Below are positions 7,042 through 16,056 of a DNA stretch of 64,000 nucleotides, in pieces. How positions within the stretch are numbered: position 1 is the first letter of the stretch; every line of letters begins with the position of its first letter. This stretch comes from Oscillospiraceae bacterium (lineage in GTDB: Bacteria > Bacillota > Clostridia > Oscillospirales > Oscillospiraceae), in the NCBI GenBank assembly GCA_910574635.1, contig CAJTCG010000015.1, positions 1-64,000 of the forward strand, given 5' to 3'. A program made the translations under genes and the position numbers. The notes beneath the pieces were generated by a model, which ran no database searches, was not told the DNA's origin, and saw nothing but the letters and a program-made list of their open reading frames with translations.

Positions 7042-8217
7042 ATGCCTGGAAAGTTGAAAGCCGATCAGGCTGGCAGCGGGAAGGCGGTGCGGTTTACCAC
7101 AATTAAAGTCCGGCTCGACCCGACTCCGGAGCAGGCGGAGCTTTTTGAAAAAACCTTCGGCTGTTGCCGCTTTATCTGGAATCAGATGCTCTCCGACCAG
7201 CATCGGTTTTACGCGGAAACCGACGCGCATTTCATTCCTACCCCCGCCAAATACAAGCGGGAAGCTCCCTTTTTAAAGGAAGTCGACAATCAGGCCCTGA
7301 TTCAGGAGTACAACAAGCTGTCCCAGGCGTTCCGCGTTTTCTTTAAGAACCCGGAGTCCTTCGGCTGTCCCAGATTTAAAAGGAAGAAGGACGACAGTGA
7401 TTCGTTTACGGCCTGCAATCATGTGTTCGAATCGGGACCGACTATCTACACCACCCGGGATGGCATCCGCATGACCAAGGCCGGAATCGTCCGGGCAAGG
7501 TTCCACCGCCGTCCCCAGGCATGGTGGAAGCTCCGGCGCGTTACCGTTGAAAAGACGCGTACAGGGAAGTACTTCTGCTCGATCCTGTACATGGTTGAGG
7601 AGAAGAGACCGGAGCCCGTTGTTCCGAACGCGGAGACGACGGTGGGCTTGAAATGCTCCGCCTCCCATTTCTATGTGGCGGACGACGGCAGTATGGCGGA
7701 TCTGCCCGGCTGGATGCGGCGGGATCAGAAAAAGCTGGCGAAAGCCCAGCGGCGCTTGAGCCGGCTGCGGCCGGGGTCTCGAAACTATCAGGAAGCGATT
7801 CAGGCCTTCCGCCTGCTCCATGAGCATATCGCCAATCAGCGCAAGGATTTTATCCACAAGGAATCCCGGCGGATAGCCAACGCTTGGGACGCCGTGTGCG
7901 TAAGAGCTGATGATTTGACGGAGCCGGTTCCGGGCGTGCCCCAGAGCAATTCTAAGGACGCCGGGTTTGGGATGTTCCGGACTTGCCTTCGCTACAAGCT
8001 GGAGCGGCAGGGGAAAGCCCTCATCGCGGTGGACCGTTACGTTCCTTCCACGCGGACCTGCTCGGCTTGCGGTACGGTGCGGGATGCCGTTTCCTACAAA
8101 GAAAATACCTGGCGCTGTCCGGAATGCGGCGCGGTCCACAACCGGGAAATCAACGCCGCGAAAAATATCAAGGCGCAGGGCTTGGCCCAATATATTGAGG
8201 CTTCGGAGCGCCGCTGA
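7042..8217 (+). CDS. Nuclease-dead TnpB-family protein (TldR-like candidate)
   Basis: A 391-residue intact TnpB homologue. The N-terminal WED/REC part has FTTIKVRLDPTPEQ and CRFIWNQML; the zinc ribbon is complete (C340-x2-C343 and C359-x2-C362). The RuvC catalytic residues are not. The first motif, normally G(I/L)D, reads VGLK with Lys at 204. The second, normally a Glu right after the VCV strand, reads VCVRADDL. The third, normally DRDxNAAxNI, reads NREINAAKNI with Glu at 369. TnpB normally uses these three acids to cut DNA under RNA guidance, so this protein should bind but not cut. The frame is undamaged and the gene sits with csrA and flagellin, not in a complete transposon. The TldR family of RNA-guided repressors beside fliC or oppF is the precedent. 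Function here is inferred. The start could alternatively be a GTG at 7087. Confidence 0.85.
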   Translation: MPGKLKADQAGSGKAVRFTTIKVRLDPTPEQAELFEKTFGCCRFIWNQMLSDQHRFYAETDAHFIPTPAKYKREAPFLKEVDNQALIQEYNKLSQAFRVFFKNPESFGCPRFKRKKDDSDSFTACNHVFESGPTIYTTRDGIRMTKAGIVRARFHRRPQAWWKLRRVTVEKTRTGKYFCSILYMVEEKRPEPVVPNAETTVGLKCSASHFYVADDGSMADLPGWMRRDQKKLAKAQRRLSRLRPGSRNYQEAIQAFRLLHEHIANQRKDFIHKESRRIANAWDAVCVRADDLTEPVPGVPQSNSKDAGFGMFRTCLRYKLERQGKALIAVDRYVPSTRTCSACGTVRDAVSYKENTWRCPECGAVHNREINAAKNIKAQGLAQYIEASERR

Positions 8218-8290
8218 GGCGGCGGCTCCACACAAAATCCCAGCGATCCGGCCGGGACGCCGGAGAAGGCCCATGGCCTGGCTGAGGAAC
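8205..8290 (+). ncRNA. Candidate guide-RNA scaffold overlapping the 3' end of the TnpB-like gene
   Basis: TnpB proteins use an RNA made from the 3' end of their own gene and the DNA after it. Three consecutive hairpins are seen here: 8205-8229 (10 paired bases spanning the stop codon), 8247-8264 (TCCGGC/GCCGGA) and 8267-8279 (AGGCC/GGCCT). A GCTGAGGAAC tail follows. By analogy with known TnpB RNAs the guide would begin at about 8291. Structure is seen; role is inferred. Confidence 0.5.
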
Positions 8291-8292
8291 GT

Positions 8293-8339
8293 TGATTGAA
8301 GCAAAATCGATTGACGCTTTCGCTTCAATCAGCGTTTTT
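8293..8339 (+). terminator. Terminator-like hairpin after the candidate guide RNA
   Basis: Perfect 10-bp arms TGATTGAAGC (8293-8302) and GCTTCAATCA (8322-8331), a 19-base loop, then TTTTT at 8335-8339. It would end the TnpB-like/guide transcript before csrA. The left arm overlaps the place where a guide would start, so the arm could also have a guide role. Confidence 0.6.
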
Positions 8340-8471
8340 CAAGCAGGTAGGTTGGGAAACGAGAGGGCGTGTGCGCACGCCTGAAGCCCGAAAGGGCGTC
8401 CACAATATTATGACGATGAACACGGCGGGAGGAAGGAAGACCGAACCGCCCAACCTAAAAGGAGGAATCCC

Positions 8472-8846
8472 ATGCTTTGCTTAAACCTGGCGCCGGGCGA
8501 TTACGTGACCATCGGCGGCAGCGTGGTGGTACAGCTGGACCGTATTTCCGGCGACCGCTGCAAGTTGATGGTGGAGGCGCCGAAGGAAATCCCCATTCTC
8601 CGGGGCGCGGTCCTGGAACGGACGGGAGGGGAACGCCCCGGCTGCGTGTTCGACGCGCCGCGCTGGCGCCGGCGGGAGATCCCCTGGAACCGCAGCAAGG
8701 CCCAGGCGCTTGCCGCCATGCGGACGCTGCTGGACGAGATGAATGGCGGGGACAGCAATGTCCAGGCCCTCCGGCGGCAGTTGAATCACATGTTTCCCCC
8801 TGAGCGGGAAGCCGAAACGGCAGAATCCATGGTTTCATCCGGCTGA
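8472..8846 (+). CDS. csrA: CsrA-like RNA-binding regulator with C-terminal extension
   Basis: Residues 1-52 match CsrA (MLCLNLAPGDYVTIGGSVVV, then ISGDRCKLMVEAPKEIPILR). CsrA is a small dimer that binds GGA motifs in mRNA leaders and, in Gram-positive bacteria, represses flagellin translation. The Arg of the second RNA-binding segment (PILRG) is kept, but the Arg pair usual at positions 6-7 is Leu-Ala. The protein is 124 residues, twice the usual length; the tail (about 54-124) is charged and helical and I do not recognise it. AAAGGAGG lies 7 bases before the ATG. Several GGA triplets sit just upstream (8430-8467), compatible with autoregulation. The flagellin gene follows after 141 bases. 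Confidence 0.85.
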   Translation: MLCLNLAPGDYVTIGGSVVVQLDRISGDRCKLMVEAPKEIPILRGAVLERTGGERPGCVFDAPRWRRREIPWNRSKAQALAAMRTLLDEMNGGDSNVQALRRQLNHMFPPEREAETAESMVSSG

Positions 8847-8987
8847 CGGACCGGTTGGAATAAAATGAGCACCCGAAACTCGGGCAGTCCGGCCGGATGC
8901 CCGAAGGAAAGCTGCTCGACCCCAAGCAGTGTGGAGGCAATGGATTGCCAAAACACAAAAAATAATTTTCTAAAGGAGAATAGAATT

Positions 8988-10691
8988 ATGCGTATCCAAC
9001 ACAACATCATGGCGATGAATGCCTACCGCAATTACAACACCAACACCTCCGCCCTGGCGAAGAACCTGGAGAAGCTCTCCTCCGGCTATAAGATCAACCG
9101 CGCCGGCGACGACGCCGCGGGTCTGGCTATTTCCGAGAAGATGCGCGCCCAGATCACCGGCCTGAACGCCGCCCAGAAAAACGTCAAGGACGGCATCTCC
9201 CTGGTGAAGACCGCCGAGGGCGCGATGCAGGAGATCCAGGACATGCTCAACCGCATGGACTACCTGGCCACCCAGTCCGCCAACGGCACCTATGACGATC
9301 CCGTCGACCGTGCCAACCTCCAGAAGGAAGTCGACGCCCTCAAGACGGAAATCAACCGTATCGCCGACTCCGCCAACTTCAACGGAATCAAGCTCCTGGA
9401 CGGCTCTCTGGCCGGCAAGAGCCAGGTTTCCAACCTGGCCATGGACAAGAGCGCCGCCGTCAAGGGCGTCTATTCCACCGGCACTTCCACCGCCACGCAG
9501 GATATCTCCGGCCTGAAGGCCTCTGATATCGGCAAAAACCTGGAGTACAAGTTCAACTGGAAGGATGAGCAGGGCAACGACCAGACCACCACGGTAAAGC
9601 TGACCTTCAAGGGAGCTGGCGACGGAACGGTCTCCTCTGCCAAGACCAAGAACTATCTCGAGGACGTCAACGGCAACAAGTACTACCTGCAGGCGGACGG
9701 CACGCTGGCGAAGACCAGCGTGGGAGCGGCCATCGAAGCGTCCCTGAAGGCCGACGAGAAATTCTCCAACGCTTTCGACATCAAGCAGGGCGCCAACGGC
9801 TTCGAGTTCACCGCCCGGACAGAGGGCAGCAAGGGCGCGGTCCTCACCGGCGTCGGCGCGGCTGCGGACGGCATGAGCATGGACAGGACTCAGATTTTTG
9901 GTGATTTGGGCGACAATACGCTGGGCGATGATATCAAGGTTGTGAAGAAACCCCTGGACTCCATGCAGAAGTTTGATGCTTCCAAGCTGCAGGTGGGTGT
10001 TGCCACTGACAGCGCCGATGATCTGGCCAAAAAGATCTTCGAGATCGACGGCCACAAGTTCCTGCTGTCCCATGATATGACTCCCGATCAGCTCCAGGGC
10101 GTCGGCAGCGATGTGACCATCATCGAAGAAATCGCGGGCACCACTGTGGCCGCTGGTGATGTGGCCCACATTGCGGCGGAGATCAGCCGCGTCACCGGCC
10201 TGAAGGCGGAAACCTTCGCAGCCGCGAATACGGACGCCAACATCACCACCACCGACATTGTCTTCACGGAAGACAAATTGAACATCAGCGGAAAGGCCCT
10301 GACCCTGCAGATCGGCGACACCGCCGACACTTTCAACCAGATGGACGTCAAGGTGGGCGACATGCACACCGATGCCCTGGGAATCACGGACGTCGACATC
10401 AGCAACCAGGAAGGAGCCGCTGCGGCCATCCAGGTAATCAAGGACGCCATCAACAATGTGTCCTCCGTCCGCGGCGACCTGGGCGCTGTCCAGAACCGTC
10501 TGGAGCACACCCAGAAGAACCTCTCCGTCATGGCGGAGAACATCCAGGACGCCGAGTCCACCATCCGCGACACGGACGTGGCCGAGGAAATGATGGCCTA
10601 CACCAAGAACAACATCCTGATTCAGTCTGCCCAGGCCATGCTGGCCCAGGCCAACGCCGTTCCTCAGGGCGTGCTGCAGCTGCTGGGCTAA
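8988..10691 (+). CDS. hag: Flagellin
   Basis: A 567-residue flagellin, the filament subunit exported through the flagellar apparatus. The N-terminal D0/D1 segment (MRIQHNIMAMNAYRNY, then LSSGYKINRAGDDAAGLAIS) and C-terminal D1/D0 segment (STIRDTDVAEEM, then QAMLAQANAVPQGVLQLLG) are fully conserved; the ~300-residue middle is the variable, surface-exposed part. The ATG at 8988 follows TAAAGGAG; the longer upstream frame is spurious. The 8847-8987 leader holds short hairpins (e.g. CCCGAAACTCGGG at about 8873) and GGA triplets, plausible CsrA sites. A strong terminator follows. No fliW is seen. Confidence 0.95.
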   Translation: MRIQHNIMAMNAYRNYNTNTSALAKNLEKLSSGYKINRAGDDAAGLAISEKMRAQITGLNAAQKNVKDGISLVKTAEGAMQEIQDMLNRMDYLATQSANGTYDDPVDRANLQKEVDALKTEINRIADSANFNGIKLLDGSLAGKSQVSNLAMDKSAAVKGVYSTGTSTATQDISGLKASDIGKNLEYKFNWKDEQGNDQTTTVKLTFKGAGDGTVSSAKTKNYLEDVNGNKYYLQADGTLAKTSVGAAIEASLKADEKFSNAFDIKQGANGFEFTARTEGSKGAVLTGVGAAADGMSMDRTQIFGDLGDNTLGDDIKVVKKPLDSMQKFDASKLQVGVATDSADDLAKKIFEIDGHKFLLSHDMTPDQLQGVGSDVTIIEEIAGTTVAAGDVAHIAAEISRVTGLKAETFAAANTDANITTTDIVFTEDKLNISGKALTLQIGDTADTFNQMDVKVGDMHTDALGITDVDISNQEGAAAAIQVIKDAINNVSSVRGDLGAVQNRLEHTQKNLSVMAENIQDAESTIRDTDVAEEMMAYTKNNILIQSAQAMLAQANAVPQGVLQLLG

Positions 10692-10734
10692 TCGTCCGCA
10701 GTTTCAGGAAGAAGTTCACAAAAGCCAGCGTTTA

Positions 10735-10758
10735 CGGGGCGGGCGTAAGCCCGCCCCG
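10735..10758 (+). terminator. Flagellin terminator
   Basis: Perfect 10-bp GC stem CGGGGCGGGC/GCCCGCCCCG with a GTAA loop, followed by a short T run. Confidence 0.8.
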
Positions 10759-10850
10759 TTTCCTGCATTCCGGTGCAGCGCCCTGTCCTTGGAAAAGCCG
10801 CCCGCCGGGCGTCTTTTCCAAGAACAGGGAGAAAAGAGGAGGAATCTTTC

Positions 10851-12965
10851 ATGAGCCAGCCCGTGTTGACCATCGGCATGATTTTCAAAGACGATATCCG
10901 CAGTCTGGCGCGGTGCCTTACCGCGCTGGAGCCCCTGCGCCGGGCGGTGCCCTGTGAGCTGGTGATGGCGGACACCGGCTCTTCGGACGGCAGCCGGGAG
11001 CTGGCAAGCCGCCGGGCGGATATTCTGTTTGACTTTCCCTGGGTGGACGATTTTGCCGCCGCCCGGAACGCAGTGATGGACAGGGCCTCCGGGACCTGGT
11101 TTTTGAGCTTGGACGCGGACGAGTACCTGGACGGGGACATCCGGGAGCTGGTGCGCCTTGTCAGCGGAAAAGACGAGCTCTCCCGCCGGGCCACCTTTGG
11201 AAAGCTGATCATCCGCAATTATAACAGCTATGAAATGGACGGCAGCTATACCGATTTCACCACCCAGCGCCTGGTGCGGATGTCTTCCGGCCAGCGTTTC
11301 GAGGGACGGATTCATGAGACGTGGCACCCCGCGCCGGAGGATACCACGGTCCTCCTGCGCTGTGTCCTGCACCACGACGGCTACGTGGGGCTGGACGGCG
11401 AACGGGGCCGGGCAAAGCGGGAGCGGAACCTCCGGCTGCTTCGCCGGGAGCTGGAACGGGACCCGGACGACCTCACCCGCCTTGTGCAGTTCATTGAGAG
11501 CGGGCGGAAGGAGCCGGACGTCCTGTTCCATTTGAACCGGGCGGTGGAGCTGGTAAAGAAGAAGCCCCAGGGCTGGAATGTGGCCGGTCCGGGCATTTTC
11601 CGCTATGCGGTGAGCATTTCAGAAGAGCGGAATCTCCCGGATTTGGAGGACCGGGTCCGGCAGGCCATGGAGTGGTTTCCGGACGCCTACTGCGTCCGAA
11701 TAGATGTAAATTACCTGATGTTCTCCCACTATTGGGAGGCGGGGAACTTCCGGGACGGCATCCCCTATGGCCGGGCCTATCTCTCCGCCTACCGGGACAG
11801 CTTCTCCAGCGAGAAGGAGCGGGATCGGGCGCAGCGGGAGACCCTTCTGTGCGGCGCGCCAAATCACCAGAGAAATATGAAGGTCTTTTTGTCCGCCGCC
11901 ATTTTGTGGGCGGGAGAGCCGGGGGAGCTGGAGGAGCTTCCGGAGCTCCTGGGGGATCTGGACTGCGCCGGGCTGAATGTGCAGCAGACCGCCCTTTTGG
12001 CGGAGGTGCTTTCCGGACTTCACGCCAAGAGCCGCCTGGACGCTGCGCCGCTGCTCCGGGCCGCCTGGGAGGGGATTTTGTCCTCCGAGGGCGGAGAGGA
12101 CCGGATAAAAGCGCGGAAAGGGGCGTTTTTGCAGGCCGGCGTCAAGGCCTTTTCCAAGAAACCGGAGTTTTTCCGCCCGGCCTGGGAGGTATTTCTGCCC
12201 CTGGCGGGGGAGTGCGTCTTGGGTGACGCCGCCGCCCTGATGGCCTGTGAGGAGCCGGAAGAGGCCGCCGGACTGCTGAACCGTGTGGAGCGCTGGGAAG
12301 AGCTGCCCGCCGCCGCGCTGGGGCACGCTCTGGAGCTGGGGGCCGCCTTCCCTCCGCCGGACCATCCTCTGAATATCGAGGAGATGGACGGCCTTGCGGC
12401 CCGTCTGGCCGATGACCCGGAGGGCCTGCGCCGCGTTCTGGACCGGGCCGCGGCGGCGAACGCGGATGGGAGATGGCAGTCCCTGGCCTGGGCCCGGTCT
12501 CTGGCCCTGGCGGCAGTGCAGAGCTTTGACTGGGCAGATGCGGCCCCTGGGGGCGTGGGACTGGCCCGGACCTTTGCCCGGGTGGAGTCGGCCTTCCTCG
12601 CCGCCTGTTATGCGCCGGAGGTTTTCCAGGGGGAGGCCCTTCGGGTGCTGCCGCCCATGCACCGCTTCGGCTGGCACTGCGCCCGGGCATTCAATGCCTT
12701 GGAAGCGGGAGACCCGCTGGGGTATGTCCGGCTGCTGCGTTCCGGGCTGGAGACGGCCCCGGAGATGAAGTCCATGGTAGAGTATTTGACCGAGCACACT
12801 CCGGAGCTGGAAACGGCGAAGCCCTCCCCGGAGCTGCTGGCAATGGCGGAGAAAGTTCGAATGATGTTATCGGCCTATCCGGCGGATGATCCGGCGGTGG
12901 CGGCGCTGAAGGCCAGCCCGGCCTATCAGAAGGTGGCCCATTTGATTGAGGGGGGCGAAGCGTGA
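10851..12965 (+). CDS. Large glycosyltransferase family 2 protein with helical C-terminal region
   Basis: A 704-residue protein. Residues 1-230 are a GT-A fold (TIGMIFKDD start, ADTGSSDGS near residue 43, LSLDADEYLDG as the DXD metal-binding motif near 86, then RIHETWH near 155). The remaining ~470 residues are Leu/Ala/Glu-rich and probably form TPR-like helices, a plan known from SunS-like and flagellin-modifying transferases. AAGAGGAGG precedes the ATG. Position straight after flagellin suggests it glycosylates flagellin in the cytoplasm before export; that is inference. It overlaps the next gene by 4 bases (GTGA). Confidence 0.8.
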   Translation: MSQPVLTIGMIFKDDIRSLARCLTALEPLRRAVPCELVMADTGSSDGSRELASRRADILFDFPWVDDFAAARNAVMDRASGTWFLSLDADEYLDGDIRELVRLVSGKDELSRRATFGKLIIRNYNSYEMDGSYTDFTTQRLVRMSSGQRFEGRIHETWHPAPEDTTVLLRCVLHHDGYVGLDGERGRAKRERNLRLLRRELERDPDDLTRLVQFIESGRKEPDVLFHLNRAVELVKKKPQGWNVAGPGIFRYAVSISEERNLPDLEDRVRQAMEWFPDAYCVRIDVNYLMFSHYWEAGNFRDGIPYGRAYLSAYRDSFSSEKERDRAQRETLLCGAPNHQRNMKVFLSAAILWAGEPGELEELPELLGDLDCAGLNVQQTALLAEVLSGLHAKSRLDAAPLLRAAWEGILSSEGGEDRIKARKGAFLQAGVKAFSKKPEFFRPAWEVFLPLAGECVLGDAAALMACEEPEEAAGLLNRVERWEELPAAALGHALELGAAFPPPDHPLNIEEMDGLAARLADDPEGLRRVLDRAAAANADGRWQSLAWARSLALAAVQSFDWADAAPGGVGLARTFARVESAFLAACYAPEVFQGEALRVLPPMHRFGWHCARAFNALEAGDPLGYVRLLRSGLETAPEMKSMVEYLTEHTPELETAKPSPELLAMAEKVRMMLSAYPADDPAVAALKASPAYQKVAHLIEGGEA

Positions 12966-13753
12966 AAGTTGTAATCTTGGCCGGCGGCCTGGGCACCCGC
13001 ATCAGCGAGGAGAGTCATTTGAAACCCAAGCCCATGATTACCATTGGAGAACAGCCGATTTTGTGGCATATCATGAAGTATTATTCCAGCTTCGGGTTCT
13101 ACGATTTTGTGATCTGCTGCGGCTATAAGGGACATATCATCAAGGAGTATTTCGCGGACTATTACCTTTACCGATCCGATGTAACCTTTGATTTTTCCGC
13201 GGAAAATCAGATGACGATTCATCAGAATGTGGCGGAGCCCTGGCGGGTGACGCTGGTGGATACGGGGCTGAATACCCAGACCGGCGGGCGGGTCAAGCGC
13301 GTGCGGAAGTACATTGGAGAGGAATCCTTTATGCTGACCTACGGCGACGGGGTAAGCAATGTGGATCTCAAAGCGCTGCTGGCCCAGCATAAGGCTTCCG
13401 GAAAAGTGGTGACGCTGACAGGAATCCAGCCTGGCGGACGGTTTGGCGTGCTGGACCTGGACGAAAGCGGAAAAACGGTATCTGGTTTCCGTGAAAAAGC
13501 CAAGGAGGACGGTGGCTGGATCAACGGCGGCTTCATGGTGATGGAGCCGGAGGCGTTTCAGTACCTCAGCGAGGAGGAGTCGTGTATTTTAGAGCGGCAG
13601 CCGCTGGAGCGTCTGGCAGAAGAGGGAAAGCTTGGCATCTATAAGCATCCTGGCTTTTGGCAGTGCATGGACACTCAGCGGGACCGGGGGCTGCTGGAGA
13701 GCCTTTGGCGACATGGAAAGGCGTCCTGGAAGGTTTGGGAGGATGCCATATGA
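12962..13753 (+). CDS. rfbF: Glucose-1-phosphate cytidylyltransferase
   Basis: A 263-residue nucleotidyltransferase. The signature (MKVVILAGGLGTRISEES, then KPKPMITIGEQPILWHIMKYY) and LTYGDGVSNVD near residue 125, with GGWINGGFMVMEP near 180, match RfbF/DdhA, which makes CDP-glucose from glucose-1-phosphate and CTP, the entry to CDP-3,6-dideoxyhexoses. Length agrees with the family (~257). The GTG start overlaps the previous stop, and its stop overlaps the next ATG, so the three genes are translationally coupled. No CDP-glucose 4,6-dehydratase is in the window, so the later steps must be encoded elsewhere. Confidence 0.9.
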   Translation: MKVVILAGGLGTRISEESHLKPKPMITIGEQPILWHIMKYYSSFGFYDFVICCGYKGHIIKEYFADYYLYRSDVTFDFSAENQMTIHQNVAEPWRVTLVDTGLNTQTGGRVKRVRKYIGEESFMLTYGDGVSNVDLKALLAQHKASGKVVTLTGIQPGGRFGVLDLDESGKTVSGFREKAKEDGGWINGGFMVMEPEAFQYLSEEESCILERQPLERLAEEGKLGIYKHPGFWQCMDTQRDRGLLESLWRHGKASWKVWEDAI

Positions 13754-14652
13754 TCTCCGTCATCATGCTGACCTACAACCGGGAGCGCCTGGTTCCCCGG
13801 GCCATTGAGAGCATTTTGAACCAGACATACCAGGACTTTGAATTTCTCATTGTGGACAACGGCTCCACGGATAAAAGCGGTAAGATCGCGGATACATACG
13901 CCCGACAGGATACCCGTATCCGTGTAATCCACCGGGAGCGGGGAAACATCGGCGCGGGGCGGAACACGGGGTTGGACACCGCCCGGGGCGCGTACATCAC
14001 ATTCCTCGACGACGACGACTGGGCGGAGCCGGATTTTTTGGAGTTCTTAGTAGAACTGCTGGAAGAAAACGCCGCCGATGTTGCTATTTGCGGCGCGGCG
14101 GACAAAGCGTTTGACGAAAGACAGGTCATGACCGCGGAGGAGGCGCTGGTTGCTCTTATGTGGCGGAAAAAGTACAACATGGCTTTCCCCACAAAGCTCT
14201 TCCGGAGGGAGCTCATGGAGCATCTGCGCTTCCCGGAGGAGGGAACCTACGACGACATCGCTCTGATGTACAAGCTCCTGGCGGGAGCAAAACGGGTGGC
14301 CTACCATGGTCTGCCCAAGTATACGTTTTATCGCCATGAAGGAAACAACTCCGCATGGACCACGGACCACAGTCTGCTGAACGCTGCGACGCTGTCGGAG
14401 TACTTGGAAACCTACCGGTTAAGGACAGCGTGGCTCAGCGGCCTGTTCCCGGACAGCACGGCGGTCTGGCGGTACTTCGAGTGGTCCTTCATGATCTCCA
14501 TGGTGGAGAAAGTGACCCGTCTGGAGCTTATGGACTGCTACGGCCTGCGGGACGTCCTGATAGCGGAGCTGCAGGAGAACCGGGAGGCGTTTTTGTCCTG
14601 CCCGGAGATCCTGGATTTTGAGCGGGAGTGGGTGGAGAAGTATGTGCAATGA
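13750..14652 (+). CDS. Glycosyltransferase family 2
   Basis: A 300-residue GT2 enzyme: MISVIMLTYNRERLVPRAIE at the start, VDNGSTDKSG near residue 33, ARGAYITFLDDDDWAEPD near 78 carrying the DDD metal motif. It starts by ATGA overlap with rfbF and therefore belongs to the flagellin-linked glycan operon. Acceptor and donor cannot be told. The start at 13750 is preferred over longer frames because the GT fold begins there. Confidence 0.9.
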   Translation: MISVIMLTYNRERLVPRAIESILNQTYQDFEFLIVDNGSTDKSGKIADTYARQDTRIRVIHRERGNIGAGRNTGLDTARGAYITFLDDDDWAEPDFLEFLVELLEENAADVAICGAADKAFDERQVMTAEEALVALMWRKKYNMAFPTKLFRRELMEHLRFPEEGTYDDIALMYKLLAGAKRVAYHGLPKYTFYRHEGNNSAWTTDHSLLNAATLSEYLETYRLRTAWLSGLFPDSTAVWRYFEWSFMISMVEKVTRLELMDCYGLRDVLIAELQENREAFLSCPEILDFEREWVEKYVQ

Positions 14653-14870
14653 GGCCGCCGGATGTAGAAGAACCGCAAAGAATCTATGGCGTATTTACAG
14701 ATGAGAAGTAGAAAAACGCGCTTTCACACAGAGGAAGTTCTGTATACAATTCAAAACGAAAGGAGGCCAAAGGTTGAAACATTGTAATCTGAGAACCATT
14801 CCGAAAAGGGCATACAAAATCAAGCCCCCTAAAAGCGGGCGAAATCGAAGATATGTCTAAAGGCCAACCT

Positions 14871-15890
14871 CTACGCAGTAGGCGGAGCAGACACCAGATA
14901 ATCCTGCCGCAGGATGATGAAAATCGCCTCCTCCAGGAAGACCTCACGGTGTGCGGGAGGGCGGTCAGCTTCGCGATAAAGCTCAGGATTGTAAGGCTCA
15001 TTTTCTTGAGCATATTGTAAATGGCAGAGAGCAGCATCCTTGCAATGGCGATGATTGCCTTCTTGTGGCCCCGGCGCTTTTTAATGGCAAGGTAACGGCG
15101 ATGGACTTCCGGGAACCGTTTGGCTTTAATGGCGAAAAGAGCGCACTGAACAAGCAGCGGCTTGATGTAGGTCCCGGCTGATCCTGGTAGTCTTTTTCTT
15201 CCCGGGACTCTCATTGTTCTGCGGCGTAAGCCCAGCCCAAGAACAAAGATGCTTCGAGGTGGGGAACACAGACATATCCACGCCAATTTCCGAGATGATG
15301 CCGATAGCGGAAAAGGCTAGGATACCTGGAGCCGTCGCGACGATGTTGAGTTGAGGGAGATATTTCTCAGCAGTGGTCAGGATCAGTGATTGTAGGTTGG
15401 GCTTGCACAATTCCAGGGCGTCCATATGGGAACGGATGGCGCGGAGCTTTTCAGCCTGTCCAGCACACATCTTTCCATCCACAAAGGCCTGGATCTTTTC
15501 ACCAGGAGGGTGATGTGCTTGTTAAGGCGGTGCCACGTCAAACGGCGCTCCGCTTTCCAGCAGACGGGTCGTGATAGCGGAGACTGCCTTGCCGAAGACA
15601 TCGGAAAACACATCGTCCGGTTTGATGTTAGAAGCGGTCAGGCAGTTCTGGGCGCGGTTTTTCTCCCTGGTGGTGAAGTTGGTCAGTTTCCAGTGGTAGC
15701 GTATCAAATCCCGGAGCTGGCGGGTGTCTGCCGGAGGGATAAAGCTGCCGGACACCAGATCATGTTTGAAAATGTCGGCGATCCATTTGGCGTCCTTCTG
15801 ATCCGTTTTCTTCCCTCGGATTACCTTGACGTACTTAGGATGAGCAAGAACGATGTGGCAGGTTGATTCCAGGATGTTGTAAATGGGTAA
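14871..15890 (-). pseudogene. Decayed IS110-family transposase
   Basis: Fragments in different minus frames line up as one protein. About 15890-15520 gives KKTDQKDAKWIADIFKH, then SGSFIPPADTRQLRDLIRYH. 15482-15150 gives LPQLNIVATAPGILAFSAIG, then FPTSKHLCSWAGLTPQNN and ESPGKKKTTRISR, the IS110 Transposase_20 signature. A final piece ends [14 protein letters not shown] at a stop at 14871. There are at least three frame changes, and the N-terminal DEDD segment is missing. It separates the two halves of the glycan island. No gene is seen in 15891-16056. Confidence 0.85.
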
Positions 15891-16056
15891 CTATTCAGTC
15901 CAGCGAAACCGCTGAGCCTACTCACCTTCACGTGCTCTGCAGTGTACCTACTTCCTCTAGCATATTCTAACAAATTTTGTATTGCTGCGTTACTGGGCAC
16001 TTCTGGTTCATTCTTTTGGGTGCCTTTCTGCGCAGCGGAAAGGAATGGTCATAGCT

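Noticed and set aside
6231..8217. Complete IS607-type transposon (TnpA plus TnpB)
   Set aside because: The recombinase has its HTH at the C-terminus like Hin, not the N-terminal MerR-like domain of IS607 TnpA; no matching element ends seen; TnpB active site is lost.
8970..10508. 512-codon minus-strand frame across flagellin
   Set aside because: Shadow of the flagellin gene, rich in Gly/Val/Asp repeats without any family pattern.
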